DNA from: Sulfurovum sp.
Lineage (GTDB): Bacteria > Campylobacterota > Campylobacteria > Campylobacterales > Sulfurovaceae
DNA length: 13,217 nt
Assembly: GCA_027046415.1 (NCBI GenBank)
Contig: JALTYW010000126.1
Coordinates: 1-13,217, forward strand
Direction of reading: 5' to 3'
The translations under genes and the position numbers were made by a program. The notes under the pieces were generated by a model, which saw nothing but the letters and a program-made list of their open reading frames with translations, was not told the origin of the DNA and ran no database searches. How positions within the stretch are numbered: position 1 is the stretch's first letter; every line of letters begins with the position of its first letter. Of this stretch, positions 7,278-13,217 are shown in pieces.

Positions 7278-8020
7278 TAGTGACCTCCCTCTGATTCATG
7301 ATTATCAAAATCTATAAAGCTTCTGTTGTCGAGCTTCTCTTCAGCTTCAAACGGCTCAAGAAATCTGTCTATTACACCATGGTTCGGGTTACCGACATGC
7401 TTGAGATGCGTAATGTTATTGAAGAGGTTGTAGCCTTCAAGTCTCTGCTGTGCCAGAGGATCGAGCGTCTGTGTACCGCCACCGACATAGTAGTGCTTCG
7501 GATTGGTGTGTTTTTCAGGTTTACGTACCTGTACAGCTCCCTGATGCTCCATGATATACTGGGAGATGTGGCTGGTGTCATCTTCAACATCACCGAAGAT
7601 ATTTGCCTGAACTGGACAGACAACGACACAAGCCGGCATCATACCACTTTCAATACGGTGCGCACAGTAAGTACACTTGTCAGCAGTATTGGTTTCAGGA
7701 TCCATATAGATAGCGCCATAAGGACATGCCATCATACATCCCGCACATCCGATACATCTGGAACTGTCAACATTGACGATGCCGTTTTCAAGATAGTGCA
7801 GTGCCGATACCGGGCAGATACGCTCACACGGTGCATTTTCACAGTGGTTACAGCGAAGCGGTGTAAACGATCGTGAAGTATCCGGGAAAGTCCCAATATC
7901 GATATATTTAACACGTAGACGCCAAGAGCCGAGCGGCACTTCGTTTTCGACTTTACAAGCCACTTCACAACCCTTACAACCCATACACAGGTTCAGGTCA
8001 ACTAAGAAACCTAGTTTCAT
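7277..8020 (-). CDS. 4Fe-4S electron-transfer subunit (B), PsrB/TtrB/DmsB-like
   Basis: The 247-residue protein holds four four-Cys clusters of the DmsB/PsrB type: CxxCxxCxxxC at about 12-22, CxxCxxxxCxxxCP near 57-69, CxxCxxCxxxCP near 89-99, and a wider CxxC...CxxxCP motif near 116-136. That makes sixteen ligands for four 4Fe-4S clusters that would wire the molybdenum site to the quinone subunit. It has no signal peptide, as is usual for subunits that ride through the Tat pore with their catalytic partner. ATG 8020 is preceded by AAGGAGG at the ideal distance. It is the first gene of the operon, which makes the order B-C-A. The C-terminal 80 residues, after the last Cys motif, are polar and hold no motif I recognise. 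Confidence 0.93.
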   Translation of the reverse strand: MKLGFLVDLNLCMGCKGCEVACKVENEVPLGSWRLRVKYIDIGTFPDTSRSFTPLRCNHCENAPCERICPVSALHYLENGIVNVDSSRCIGCAGCMMACPYGAIYMDPETNTADKCTYCAHRIESGMMPACVVVCPVQANIFGDVEDDTSHISQYIMEHQGAVQVRKPEKHTNPKHYYVGGGTQTLDPLAQQRLEGYNLFNNITHLKHVGNPNHGVIDRFLEPFEAEEKLDNRSFIDFDNHESEGGH

Positions 8021-8060
8021 ACTTCCTCCTTGAGAATTTTGGTCTTTATATAACCCACTC

Positions 8061-8103
8061 TGTAATAGAATAAGTATATATAATACGCTTTTATTGTATT
8101 ACA
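8061..8103. promoter_or_regulatory. Candidate promoter and operator of the molybdoenzyme operon
   Basis: On the minus strand TATACT (8073-8078) or TATTAT (8080-8085) could serve as the -10 box for the gene starting at 8020. No good -35 box is visible, which is common in this phylum. The -10 region is framed by TGTAATA (8061-8067) and its inverse TATTACA (8097-8103). A further 6-bp dyad, ACGCTT (8085-8090) with AAGCGT (8106-8111), overlaps the right arm. These inverted repeats are plausible regulator sites, but in DNA this AT-rich some will arise by chance. No FNR-type TTGAT-N4-ATCAA site was found. Confidence 0.35.
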
Positions 8104-8199
8104 TGAAGCGTTAACTTTAAATGATTTTTTAATGAAAAAAATCTTTTTATGAAATTATGCGTAAAAAGGTACGATTTAGTAGCACGAAAAACAATACCT

Positions 8200-8241
8200 T
8201 CAATCATTCTCATTCTGCTTATCAGAAAAATCAATGATTGA
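8200..8241 (-). terminator. Long stem-loop downstream of the histidine kinase gene
   Basis: TCAATCATT (8200-8208) pairs with AATGATTGA (8233-8241). Inside it TTCTG (8213-8217) pairs with CAGAA (8223-8227) around a 5-nt loop, giving about 14 paired bases in two blocks. It starts 21 bp after the kinase stop codon on that transcript. A run of five T follows eight bases after the stem, so it may be a weak intrinsic terminator separating the kinase from the molybdoenzyme operon. Read the other way it has no U-tract. Confidence 0.4.
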
Positions 8242-8262
8242 TGAAGAATCTTTGAAATGACT

Positions 8263-9306
8263 CTATTTATCCGTCATTTTTGCAGGCAGCCTAAAGGAGA
8301 AGGCAGATCCTTCGTGCAACTTACTCCTGATTTCAAGCGAACTCTCATGCAGTTTTAAAATGGCCTTGACGATGGAAAGTCCAAGTCCCATAGAGTTATC
8401 CCATGTATGTGTACCGGAACGGTAAAACTTTTTCGTGACCTTCTCCATGTCGGATGCACTGATGCCGACACCTTTATCCTGAACAGTGATGCTGCAGTCT
8501 GTCCCGATGTGTACTTCTACATCCTCTTTGGAGTATTTCAGTGCGTTTTCCATCAGATTTTTAAGCACGATCTCTATCAGCGTACGATCCGCATATACCA
8601 TACAGGTACTTCCTGACACAATAATATTTCTTTGTTTGTATTTTTCCAGAAGAGACCGCCGAACATCCTGTGCAAGTGCATAAATATCAAAGTCACCTTT
8701 GTGGAGTGTGGTCTCGCCGCTTTCAAATTTGTTCCATAAAATCAGGCGCCCCAGCAGAGCTTCTATTTTGTTGCCATTGTTATAGATTTTATCCAAAAAC
8801 TTTTTTTGCAATGCCGGAGGGATATCCGGATCTTCTTTGAGTGTCTGTGAATAGCCCATGATCGATGCTACAGGATTTCGAAACTCATGTGCGATTGCCG
8901 AGATCATATCTGCACGCTGTCTGTTCTTCAGTTTCAGTTTGGCATTATAGCGCTGCTTGATCTCTTCTCTCTTTTTCGCTTTTTTCAGTGCTTTGATCAG
9001 GTTTTTGTTCAGTTCTTCAAACTCTTTGGAAAAAAAACGTGCACGATACTCTACACTCTCAAGCGTATCGAGGTTGGCAAGGTATGTATTGATAGTATCA
9101 AGCTCTTTTTGCATCTGCCTTGCACCACGGTAAATAGCCACGATAAAAAGAAGAAACGCGAAACTTATTAAAGACAAAACCAGAAAAAGTATCTTACGCT
9201 CTTCAATCATCATCACAAGCACAACTGAAAACAGCGCAAACAATATCACGGAAATCGTGATCAGTCTTGCCATAACATACTCGGTAAAGTGTGGCTTTTC
9301 CAACAT
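8263..9306 (-). CDS. Membrane sensor histidine kinase without an adjacent response regulator
   Basis: The 347-residue protein has two hydrophobic helices at about residues 12-33 and 39-58, separated by only a handful of residues, so it has almost no periplasmic sensor loop. A charged coiled-coil-like stretch (62-130) leads to the HisKA domain with the phospho-acceptor H140 in an AHEFRNP box. The ATPase domain has the N box (NLMENALKYS, about 250-259), the G1 box DKGVGIS (277-283), an F box near 294 and the G2 box GLGLSIV (307-313). All catalytic boxes are intact. Signals are probably sensed in the membrane or cytoplasm. It starts at ATG 9306, 25 bp after the thioredoxin-like gene, with only a weak AAGAG upstream. 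No response regulator gene lies in the window, so its partner is unknown. Confidence 0.92.
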   Translation of the reverse strand: MLEKPHFTEYVMARLITISVILFALFSVVLVMMIEERKILFLVLSLISFAFLLFIVAIYRGARQMQKELDTINTYLANLDTLESVEYRARFFSKEFEELNKNLIKALKKAKKREEIKQRYNAKLKLKNRQRADMISAIAHEFRNPVASIMGYSQTLKEDPDIPPALQKKFLDKIYNNGNKIEALLGRLILWNKFESGETTLHKGDFDIYALAQDVRRSLLEKYKQRNIIVSGSTCMVYADRTLIEIVLKNLMENALKYSKEDVEVHIGTDCSITVQDKGVGISASDMEKVTKKFYRSGTHTWDNSMGLGLSIVKAILKLHESSLEIRSKLHEGSAFSFRLPAKMTDK

Positions 9307-9331
9307 GTTTCAATCTCTTTTCAAAACACGT

Positions 9332-9760
9332 TTACAGTTTTCCATGATCCGCTTTTATAGCTTTTTGCTCAATCCTCGGAAAAATTTTCAAGAAATCATC
9401 CACAACCGAATATCCAACTGATGTTTCCAGAAGTTTTATTTGGGGAGAAAAAAAGAATATAGTCGGTACCCCGTCAACCGGAGGCAGATGAGACATCGCT
9501 TCTTTGTTCTCCTCATCCACCCTCACATTGACATATTTCTGCAGTTTTGCTGTTACCGCTTCATCTTCCAGGGTACGATATCGCATTTTTTTACACCATC
9601 GACACCGCTTTCCTTCTACCATAACCATCAGCGGCAGTTGCTGCTCTTTGGCAAGGCTGACAGCACTTTCAAGATCCTTCTGCCAGACAATCTCTTCTGT
9701 TTCCGCACCTGCAAGCAGCGTAAACAACAGCATCAATGATACTACGATATATCTCATCAT
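9332..9760 (-). CDS. Secreted thioredoxin-fold protein with a CRWC active site
   Basis: The 142-residue protein begins with a short signal peptide (hydrophobic residues 4-18, likely cut near AGA19). The thioredoxin fold follows: a beta strand LPLMVMVEG, the redox pair C53-R-W-C56, and the cis-proline loop GVPT (P99). It resembles the thioredoxin-like group that includes the DsbD C-terminal domain and SoxW-type proteins, so it probably reduces or isomerises disulfides in the periplasm. Two ATG codons are adjacent, at 9760 and 9757. The first overlaps the dapE stop by one base (TGATG), while the second sits at a better distance from AAAGGA. The preceding gene is dapE and the following one is the histidine kinase. 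The client is unknown, and a link to the periplasmic molybdoenzyme is only a guess. Confidence 0.88.
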   Translation of the reverse strand: MMRYIVVSLMLLFTLLAGAETEEIVWQKDLESAVSLAKEQQLPLMVMVEGKRCRWCKKMRYRTLEDEAVTAKLQKYVNVRVDEENKEAMSHLPPVDGVPTIFFFSPQIKLLETSVGYSVVDDFLKIFPRIEQKAIKADHGKL

Positions 9761-10887
9761 CAGTCCTTTTTTGTCGAAAAATGGCGAACGGTATCTCCGA
9801 ACACACGGTAAAGCTGTTCTATCTCTTCAATCGAGGTACATTCATTGGGTGCGTGTATAGTATCGTTGATCACACCGAATTCCACCACATCGATACCATA
9901 TGCTCCCATAAAACGCGCATCACTGGTACCGCCTGCTGTAGAAAGTTTCGTCTCAACGCCTGTAACCAATCGGATACTCTTTTGTATCTGCCTGACAATC
10001 AAAGAGTCCCGTTTGGTTACGAACGGATAGGATCCCTGCGTCATCTTCAACGAATAATCAATCCCTTCCAGCACCTTTTCTATATGCAGTCTAACCGATT
10101 CTTGTGTAGTCTTTGTGGAGTTACGGACATTAAACATAATCTTCAGTTCACCCGGCGTGACATTCGTCACCTCCATCCCTCCCCGAATGTCGGTGATGAC
10201 CATTTTGCTCGGGGCGAAATCTGCATCACCCTCATCGAGATCTTTACCTGCAAGTTCTGCCAGACGCGGTGCGATAAGGTGTACCGGATTGACCGCTTTT
10301 TCAGGATAGGCGGCATGCCCCTGTTTGCCGTGTATTGTCAGATATCCGTTGATCGATCCCCTGCGCCCTATCTTAATAGCATCACCAAAACGCACTTCAC
10401 AGGTAGGTTCTGCAACAACACAGTAATCCGGAAGCATCCCAATCTCTTTGAGATGTTCAAGCATGATCACGGTACCGTATTGGGCATCACCCTCTTCATC
10501 CGATGTCAGCAGCAGTGAAAGTGTGCCGTTGAAATTTTCAGCCTCTTTCAGTACCTGCACAAATGCCGCAACCCCACTCTTCATATCCTGTGCGCCTCTG
10601 GCATAGATTTTGCCATCCTTTACAAGCGGTATAAACGGATTACTCTCCCAGTTGTCTCCTGGCGGCACAACATCGACATGTCCGGCAAAACAGAGATGTG
10701 CCCCTTCACCGAACTGTTTATACATAAAGAGATTTTTGACACCTTCTTTGTTGACATATATCGTCTCAAAGCCTTCAAGATAACTTTCTATAAATGCCAA
10801 AGCACCGGCGTCGTCAGGCGTGACCGACTCAAAACTGAGCAGTTTCAAAAAGAGGTCGGTTACGCTAAATTGTGTATTACTATCCAT
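9760..10887 (-). CDS. dapE: Succinyl-diaminopimelate desuccinylase
   Basis: DapE hydrolyses N-succinyl-LL-diaminopimelate to LL-diaminopimelate and succinate in the lysine and peptidoglycan pathway, in the cytoplasm. All M20 di-zinc peptidase marks are present. Numbered from a TTG start at 10893, they are H72-V-D74, the bridging D103 in a GAQDMKSG segment, the catalytic E133 and ligand E134 in SDEEGDA, E162 in AEPT, H193 in the lid domain (KQGHAAYP), and the last ligand H347 in NDTIHAPNE. I prefer the ATG at 10887, ten bases after AGGA. The TTG at 10893 would add two residues. The start overlaps the end of the broken esterase gene by eight bases. Length (about 375 residues) is normal, and nothing looks degraded. 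Confidence 0.95.
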   Translation of the reverse strand: MDSNTQFSVTDLFLKLLSFESVTPDDAGALAFIESYLEGFETIYVNKEGVKNLFMYKQFGEGAHLCFAGHVDVVPPGDNWESNPFIPLVKDGKIYARGAQDMKSGVAAFVQVLKEAENFNGTLSLLLTSDEEGDAQYGTVIMLEHLKEIGMLPDYCVVAEPTCEVRFGDAIKIGRRGSINGYLTIHGKQGHAAYPEKAVNPVHLIAPRLAELAGKDLDEGDADFAPSKMVITDIRGGMEVTNVTPGELKIMFNVRNSTKTTQESVRLHIEKVLEGIDYSLKMTQGSYPFVTKRDSLIVRQIQKSIRLVTGVETKLSTAGGTSDARFMGAYGIDVVEFGVINDTIHAPNECTSIEEIEQLYRVFGDTVRHFSTKKD

Positions 10888-11428
10888 GAACAAAATTTCC
10901 TATCATACTGAGATAATCCTCTATATTTTCAAACCTGTGGTTCCCGCCATATTCAACAACCACACGCTCTTTGGCATATTTCATTTTCGCTTTTCGGTAA
11001 TCGAGAATCTCATCTCCACTTTGAAGCAGTACAAGATAGTTCCCAAAACGTGGCACACTATCGTACCTTTCCAACTGTTTCAGATACGTTTCCGTAAAAC
11101 GGAAAGGTACACCGTCACAAAAACGTTTCTGCTCCCCAACATAATCCGCCAATGTTAAAAAAGGTTCTGTCGAAGGGTTTATAAGGAGCGCTTTAAGGTG
11201 GTGTTTTTCGGCAAGATATGCTGCGTAAAAACCTCAAAGCGAGGACCCGGCAAGAAGATCAAATTTCTCTTTAGATACAAGTGTTTCAAGCAGGGTAACT
11301 GCCTTGTCTGGCTCGGCAGGGAGATCTGGAGCAACAACATTTCCTTCCCCGAAATATCGGGAAAGTGTAGTTGATTTCTGCCCATTTCCACAACTTGCAA
11401 AACCGTGGATATAGAGCAGTTTTGGCAT
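10880..11428 (-). pseudogene. YqiA-like alpha/beta-hydrolase (esterase) interrupted by an in-frame TGA
   Basis: Two open stretches in the same frame, 11234-11428 and 10880-11233, together encode a 182-residue protein of the YqiA/UPF0227 esterase type (E. coli YqiA is about 193 residues). The N-terminal YIHGF oxyanion segment, the nucleophile S63 in G61-S-S-L, an Asp in the QSGDEILDY segment and a His in the GGNHRFE segment form a complete catalytic triad. Codon 65, read from 11236 to 11234, is TGA where the family has the second Gly of G-x-S-x-G. The sequence resumes directly with Gly-Phe-Tyr-Ala-Ala. A single G-to-T change from GGA explains it. There is no other damage, so the lesion is recent, a sequencing error, or read through. 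The ATG at 11428 lies one base after the rhodanese stop. Confidence 0.85.
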
Positions 11429-11429
11429 C

Positions 11430-11777
11430 TTAACGCTCGATCGCTCCGCTGTAGGTTACAATGCCCCCATAGTGGTTGATAGCATTTTCAAAACCGTTTG
11501 AGGCAAATACATGTCGTACCTGAGCACTTCTGCTACCGGTACGGCAGGTAAAGATCACCGGTTTTTTTCCCTTGTATTCTTCAAAAAAACCCTCAGCCCA
11601 TTCCTGAAATGTCGATGTTGGCTTCAAAAGGTCTACTCCTTTGATGTGACCCATATCGTACTCCATCTGTTCGCGGACATCAACAAGCAGGAAATCCGCT
11701 TCACCCTTTTGACGTGCGTCCAGCAATGTTTGAAGATCACTGGACGTGATGTCTGTTTTACTCAATAGTTCGTGCAT
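11430..11777 (-). CDS. Single-domain rhodanese (sulfurtransferase)
   Basis: This 115-residue protein is a one-domain rhodanese. It has the LVDVREQMEYDMGHIKG segment near residues 31-47, typical of the fold, and the active-site loop C78-R-T-G-S-R83, where the Cys carries the persulfide. There is no signal peptide, so it acts in the cytoplasm, moving sulfane sulfur from thiosulfate, polysulfide or a protein persulfide to an acceptor. ATG 11777 is preceded by GAGG at good distance and by a TATAAT promoter at 11810-11815. It probably leads the run of genes that continues through the broken esterase, dapE, the thioredoxin-like gene and the kinase. The FTR-like gene immediately upstream may be a functional partner in sulfur redox chemistry. 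Confidence 0.92.
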   Translation of the reverse strand: MHELLSKTDITSSDLQTLLDARQKGEADFLLVDVREQMEYDMGHIKGVDLLKPTSTFQEWAEGFFEEYKGKKPVIFTCRTGSRSAQVRHVFASNGFENAINHYGGIVTYSGAIER

Positions 11778-11791
11778 CTTATTACCTCACT

Positions 11792-11834
11792 GTTAAAAAA
11801 TAGTCGCGTATTATACCCAAAAATATTTTTTAAC
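11792..11834 (-). promoter_or_regulatory. Promoter inside a perfect 11-bp-arm dyad, upstream of the rhodanese gene
   Basis: On the minus strand TATAAT lies at 11810-11815, giving a predicted start near 11803 and a leader of about 26 bases. GTTAAAAAATA (11792-11802) and TATTTTTTAAC (11824-11834) are perfect inverted copies whose centre (11813) falls on the -10 box. No -35 consensus is seen at the usual distance. The right arm overlaps the stop codon of the FTR-like gene (11830-11832). The same arms could form an A/U hairpin ending the FTR transcript, so operator and terminator functions are both possible. Confidence 0.5.
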
Positions 11835-12174
11835 TGTTTTCTTTCACAAACTCCGGTGTACAGAAAATACCACAGTGGCATTTCCCCTCTTCTGGGATCT
11901 CTTTTTCCAATGCCGGAGGGCAAGGGCATACACGGTCATCCACACTCTTGTACTTTCCTGGTTTGTTCGGATCCTCTTCCACCATGAAACAGGGGCAAAA
12001 ACGTTTGCCATAAAGCATTTTATTTCGTGCCAACCCCATAATGACACCCTCGTTGACATCTTCATTGGGATGGTATTCAAAGCCGAACAGGTTACATACT
12101 TTGTCTGTAAACTTCTTTGTCTTTTCCAACTCTTCAAGAAACTCCGGGGAACTCATATCCAGTTGTTGCATCAT
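11830..12174 (-). CDS. Ferredoxin:thioredoxin reductase catalytic (beta) subunit-like protein
   Basis: The 114-residue protein has the signature three Cys pairs of the FTR catalytic chain: C60-P-C62, C83-P-C85 and C99-H-C101, with an extra Cys at 105. In FTR, four of these bind a 4Fe-4S cluster next to a redox-active disulfide that takes electrons from ferredoxin and reduces thioredoxin. The loops between pairs (20 and 13 residues) are longer than in plant and cyanobacterial enzymes (16 and 8). No variable (alpha) subunit gene is nearby, as is common for FTR-like proteins outside phototrophs. Two ATG codons, 12174 and 12171, follow AAGGA. The first has the better spacing. It is cytoplasmic, and its neighbour is a rhodanese. 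A role in thiol or persulfide redox balance is inferred. Confidence 0.88.
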   Translation of the reverse strand: MMQQLDMSSPEFLEELEKTKKFTDKVCNLFGFEYHPNEDVNEGVIMGLARNKMLYGKRFCPCFMVEEDPNKPGKYKSVDDRVCPCPPALEKEIPEEGKCHCGIFCTPEFVKENS

Positions 12175-12241
12175 ATCGATATCCTTCTTTTGTAGATTTA
12201 TGAGACGATTGTATGTAGTTATATCTTAAACCAAATTAATA

Positions 12242-12247
12242 TATAAT
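12242..12247 (+). promoter_or_regulatory. -10 box of the gatC gene set
   Basis: TATAAT stands 38 bases before the gatC ATG, within an AT-rich stretch, and predicts a start near 12254. A -35 box is not recognisable. The 110-bp divergent region 12175-12284 must also hold the promoter of the FTR-like gene. A TACAAT on the minus strand near 12208-12213 is the best candidate for that but is weak. Confidence 0.5.
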
Positions 12248-12284
12248 AAGAAAAATCACCAAATTTACAAATAGGCACCATACT

Positions 12285-12575
12285 ATGCAGATAGATCATA
12301 CACTTTTAGCCAAACTTGAAAAACTCTCCCACCTTCGTATTGCAGATGACAAAAAAGAGGAGGTAATGGGGCAGCTCTCCGAAATTCTCGGTTATATCGA
12401 CAATCTGAATGAACTTGACACAGACGGATTGAGTCCCACCTTTTCAACACTTGATGGGGGTACACCGCTGCGTGAAGACATACCCCGTAACAGCAGTACC
12501 GTTGCATCCGACATTCTCTCTCATGCACCTGATGCAGCAGATGACTTCTTCATTGTTCCTGCAATCATAGAGTAG
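12285..12575 (+). CDS. gatC: Asp/Glu-tRNA amidotransferase subunit C
   Basis: GatC is the small subunit that holds GatA and GatB together in the enzyme that amidates misacylated Glu-tRNA(Gln) and Asp-tRNA(Asn) in the cytoplasm. The 96-residue product has the family pattern throughout: an N-terminal helix with LAKLEKLSHL, a QLSEILGYIDNLNELDTDG segment, PLREDIP in the middle, and the C-terminal FFIVPAIIE tail. Length is typical (about 95 residues). The start at ATG 12285 has only a weak AGG upstream, but alternatives would remove conserved residues. gatA and gatB are not adjacent, which is common where the subunits are scattered. It is followed 12 bp later by the YffB-like gene, probably in the same transcript. 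Confidence 0.93.
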   Translation: MQIDHTLLAKLEKLSHLRIADDKKEEVMGQLSEILGYIDNLNELDTDGLSPTFSTLDGGTPLREDIPRNSSTVASDILSHAPDAADDFFIVPAIIE

Positions 12576-12587
12576 GCACAGGTCATC

Positions 12588-12932
12588 ATGGTTGAGATTT
12601 ACGGCATCAAAAACTGTGACAGTGTCCGAAAAGCGCTTAAGTACTTCAAAGCACACGATATTCCCTACCGCTTTATTGACTTTAGAGAAACACCTGTCGA
12701 TGAGACGATCATACGGTCGTGGCTTGACAAGGCAGACCTTAAAACACTTTTCAATACACGCGGCACTACCTATCGTACCTTGAAACTTAAAGAGCTGAAT
12801 CTAAGTGATGAGGAAAAGATACAGTGGCTTGCAAAAGAGAACATGTTGATCAAACGCCCGGTTATATGCTTTGATGAAAAAGTAATAATTGGCTATAATG
12901 AATCTGAATATTTAGAGAAACTACCCCACTAA
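12588..12932 (+). CDS. ArsC/Spx-like thioredoxin-fold protein of the YffB type
   Basis: The 114-residue product matches the YffB branch of the ArsC/Spx superfamily: YGIKNCD at 5-11 with the single active Cys10 (no CxxC), FNTRGTTYR at 55-63, and LIKRP at 87-91, where R90-P91 sit beside the active site. YffB-type proteins bind glutathione in some bacteria but have no settled reaction. True arsenate reductase activity is not implied, since no arsenic resistance gene is nearby. Spx-type transcription regulators have similar folds but usually a longer C-terminal tail. It is cytoplasmic. It starts at ATG 12588 with a weak AGG, 12 bp after gatC, and ends 9 bp before the pilT-like gene, so the three probably share a transcript. 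Confidence 0.88.
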   Translation: MVEIYGIKNCDSVRKALKYFKAHDIPYRFIDFRETPVDETIIRSWLDKADLKTLFNTRGTTYRTLKLKELNLSDEEKIQWLAKENMLIKRPVICFDEKVIIGYNESEYLEKLPH

Positions 12933-12941
12933 AGGATATCT

Positions 12942-13217
12942 ATGGCTACATTTGACATCAAAAAACTGCTTCAAAGCGTTGTTGCACACGGCGCATCAGA
13001 CCTTCACCTTGTAAGCCGCTCAGAACCCCAGATCAGACTTGACGGAAAACTCAAGCCGGTCAATCTTCCAAAGCTGACAGGTGAAGATATCGAAGAGATG
13101 GCATACTCTCTCATCACCGAAAAACAGAAACAACACTTTGAAGAGTACAACGAACTCGACTTCGCTCTGCTTCTTCCAGGAATCGGACGATTCAGGGCAA
13201 ACTACTACCGTACGCTT
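12942..13217 (+). CDS. pilT: PilT-like type IV pilus ATPase, N-terminal part (runs off the window)
   Basis: The 92 visible codons are open to the end of the window. They match the N-terminal PAS-like domain of PilT-family motors: an opening helix leading to GASDLHL (about 17-23), a following strand and turn IRLDGKLKP, a LTGEDIEEM helix, and the ELDFAL...PGIGRFRAN segment that precedes the ATPase core. PilT is the cytoplasmic hexameric motor that disassembles pili and drives twitching. AAAGGA lies six bases before the ATG. The Walker A and B motifs lie outside the window, so PilT cannot be separated from its paralogue PilU. Confidence 0.88.
   Translation, partial: MATFDIKKLLQSVVAHGASDLHLVSRSEPQIRLDGKLKPVNLPKLTGEDIEEMAYSLITEKQKQHFEEYNELDFALLLPGIGRFRANYYRTL

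Noticed and set aside
8021..8262. An FNR/CRP-type site or a small gene in the 242-bp region before the operon
   Set aside because: No TTGAT-N4-ATCAA or TGTGA-N6-TCACA match was found, and the region holds no frame with a start, ribosome binding site and plausible length.
11234..11236. Selenocysteine insertion at the in-frame TGA of the esterase
   Set aside because: The aligned family position is the glycine of G-x-S-x-G, not a cysteine, and no convincing SECIS-like hairpin was seen just downstream. A nonsense change or sequencing error is simpler.
12588..12932. Arsenate reductase (arsC) as the function of the thioredoxin-fold gene
   Set aside because: The sequence follows the YffB branch (YGIKNCD, NTRGTT, IKRP), and no arsenic efflux or regulator gene is adjacent.

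Overview
The window looks like chromosomal DNA from a sulfur-metabolising member of the Campylobacterota, with Sulfurovum or Sulfurimonas relatives the best guess. The reasons are a Tat-exported molybdenum enzyme with PsrB/PsrC-type partner subunits, very AT-rich intergenic DNA with TATAAT-type -10 boxes and no clear -35 boxes, strong AAGGAG ribosome binding sites, and a dapE / gatC / pilT housekeeping background. The assignment is inferred from protein style only.

Left part (about 1-8262, minus strand). One long gene set reads right to left: a 16-Cys 4Fe-4S electron-transfer subunit (7277-8020), an NrfD/PsrC-type membrane quinone subunit (6327-7277), an 1118-residue Tat-exported molybdopterin catalytic subunit (2958-6314), a 135-bp gap rich in dyads, a TorD-family chaperone (2175-2822), a 371-residue multi-cluster cytoplasmic ferredoxin with NapF-like features (1056-2171), a 159-residue protein resembling the substrate-binding half of shikimate dehydrogenase (572-1051), and an unrecognised 153-residue helical protein (87-548). 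The first three should form a periplasm-facing respiratory reductase or oxidase on the quinone pool. The B-C-A gene order is that of the ttrBCA and srdBCA operons, but the substrate cannot be read from the sequence. The last four are probably maturation or accessory factors, and two of them are of no family normally linked to molybdoenzymes. At the left edge a new gene appears to start (ATG at 11) behind a promoter buried in a perfect 10-bp-arm dyad.

Middle part (8263-11834, minus strand). A second set, probably transcribed from a promoter near 11812, encodes a rhodanese, a YqiA-like esterase interrupted by a TGA codon exactly at the second glycine of its G-x-S-x-G nucleophile motif, DapE, a secreted thioredoxin-fold protein with a CRWC site, and a membrane histidine kinase with no response regulator nearby. 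The kinase ends 242 bp before the molybdoenzyme operon begins.

Right part (11830-13217). A catalytic-subunit-like ferredoxin:thioredoxin reductase protein (minus) is divergent from gatC, a YffB/ArsC-type thioredoxin-fold protein and the start of a pilT-like ATPase gene (plus), which runs off the window.

The points most worth following are the AroE-like protein in the molybdoenzyme operon, the internal twin-arginine-like motif of the accessory ferredoxin, the recoded or broken esterase gene, and the dyads centred on -10 boxes at 20-52 and 11792-11834. No rRNA, tRNA, CRISPR array, insertion sequence or integrase was seen.
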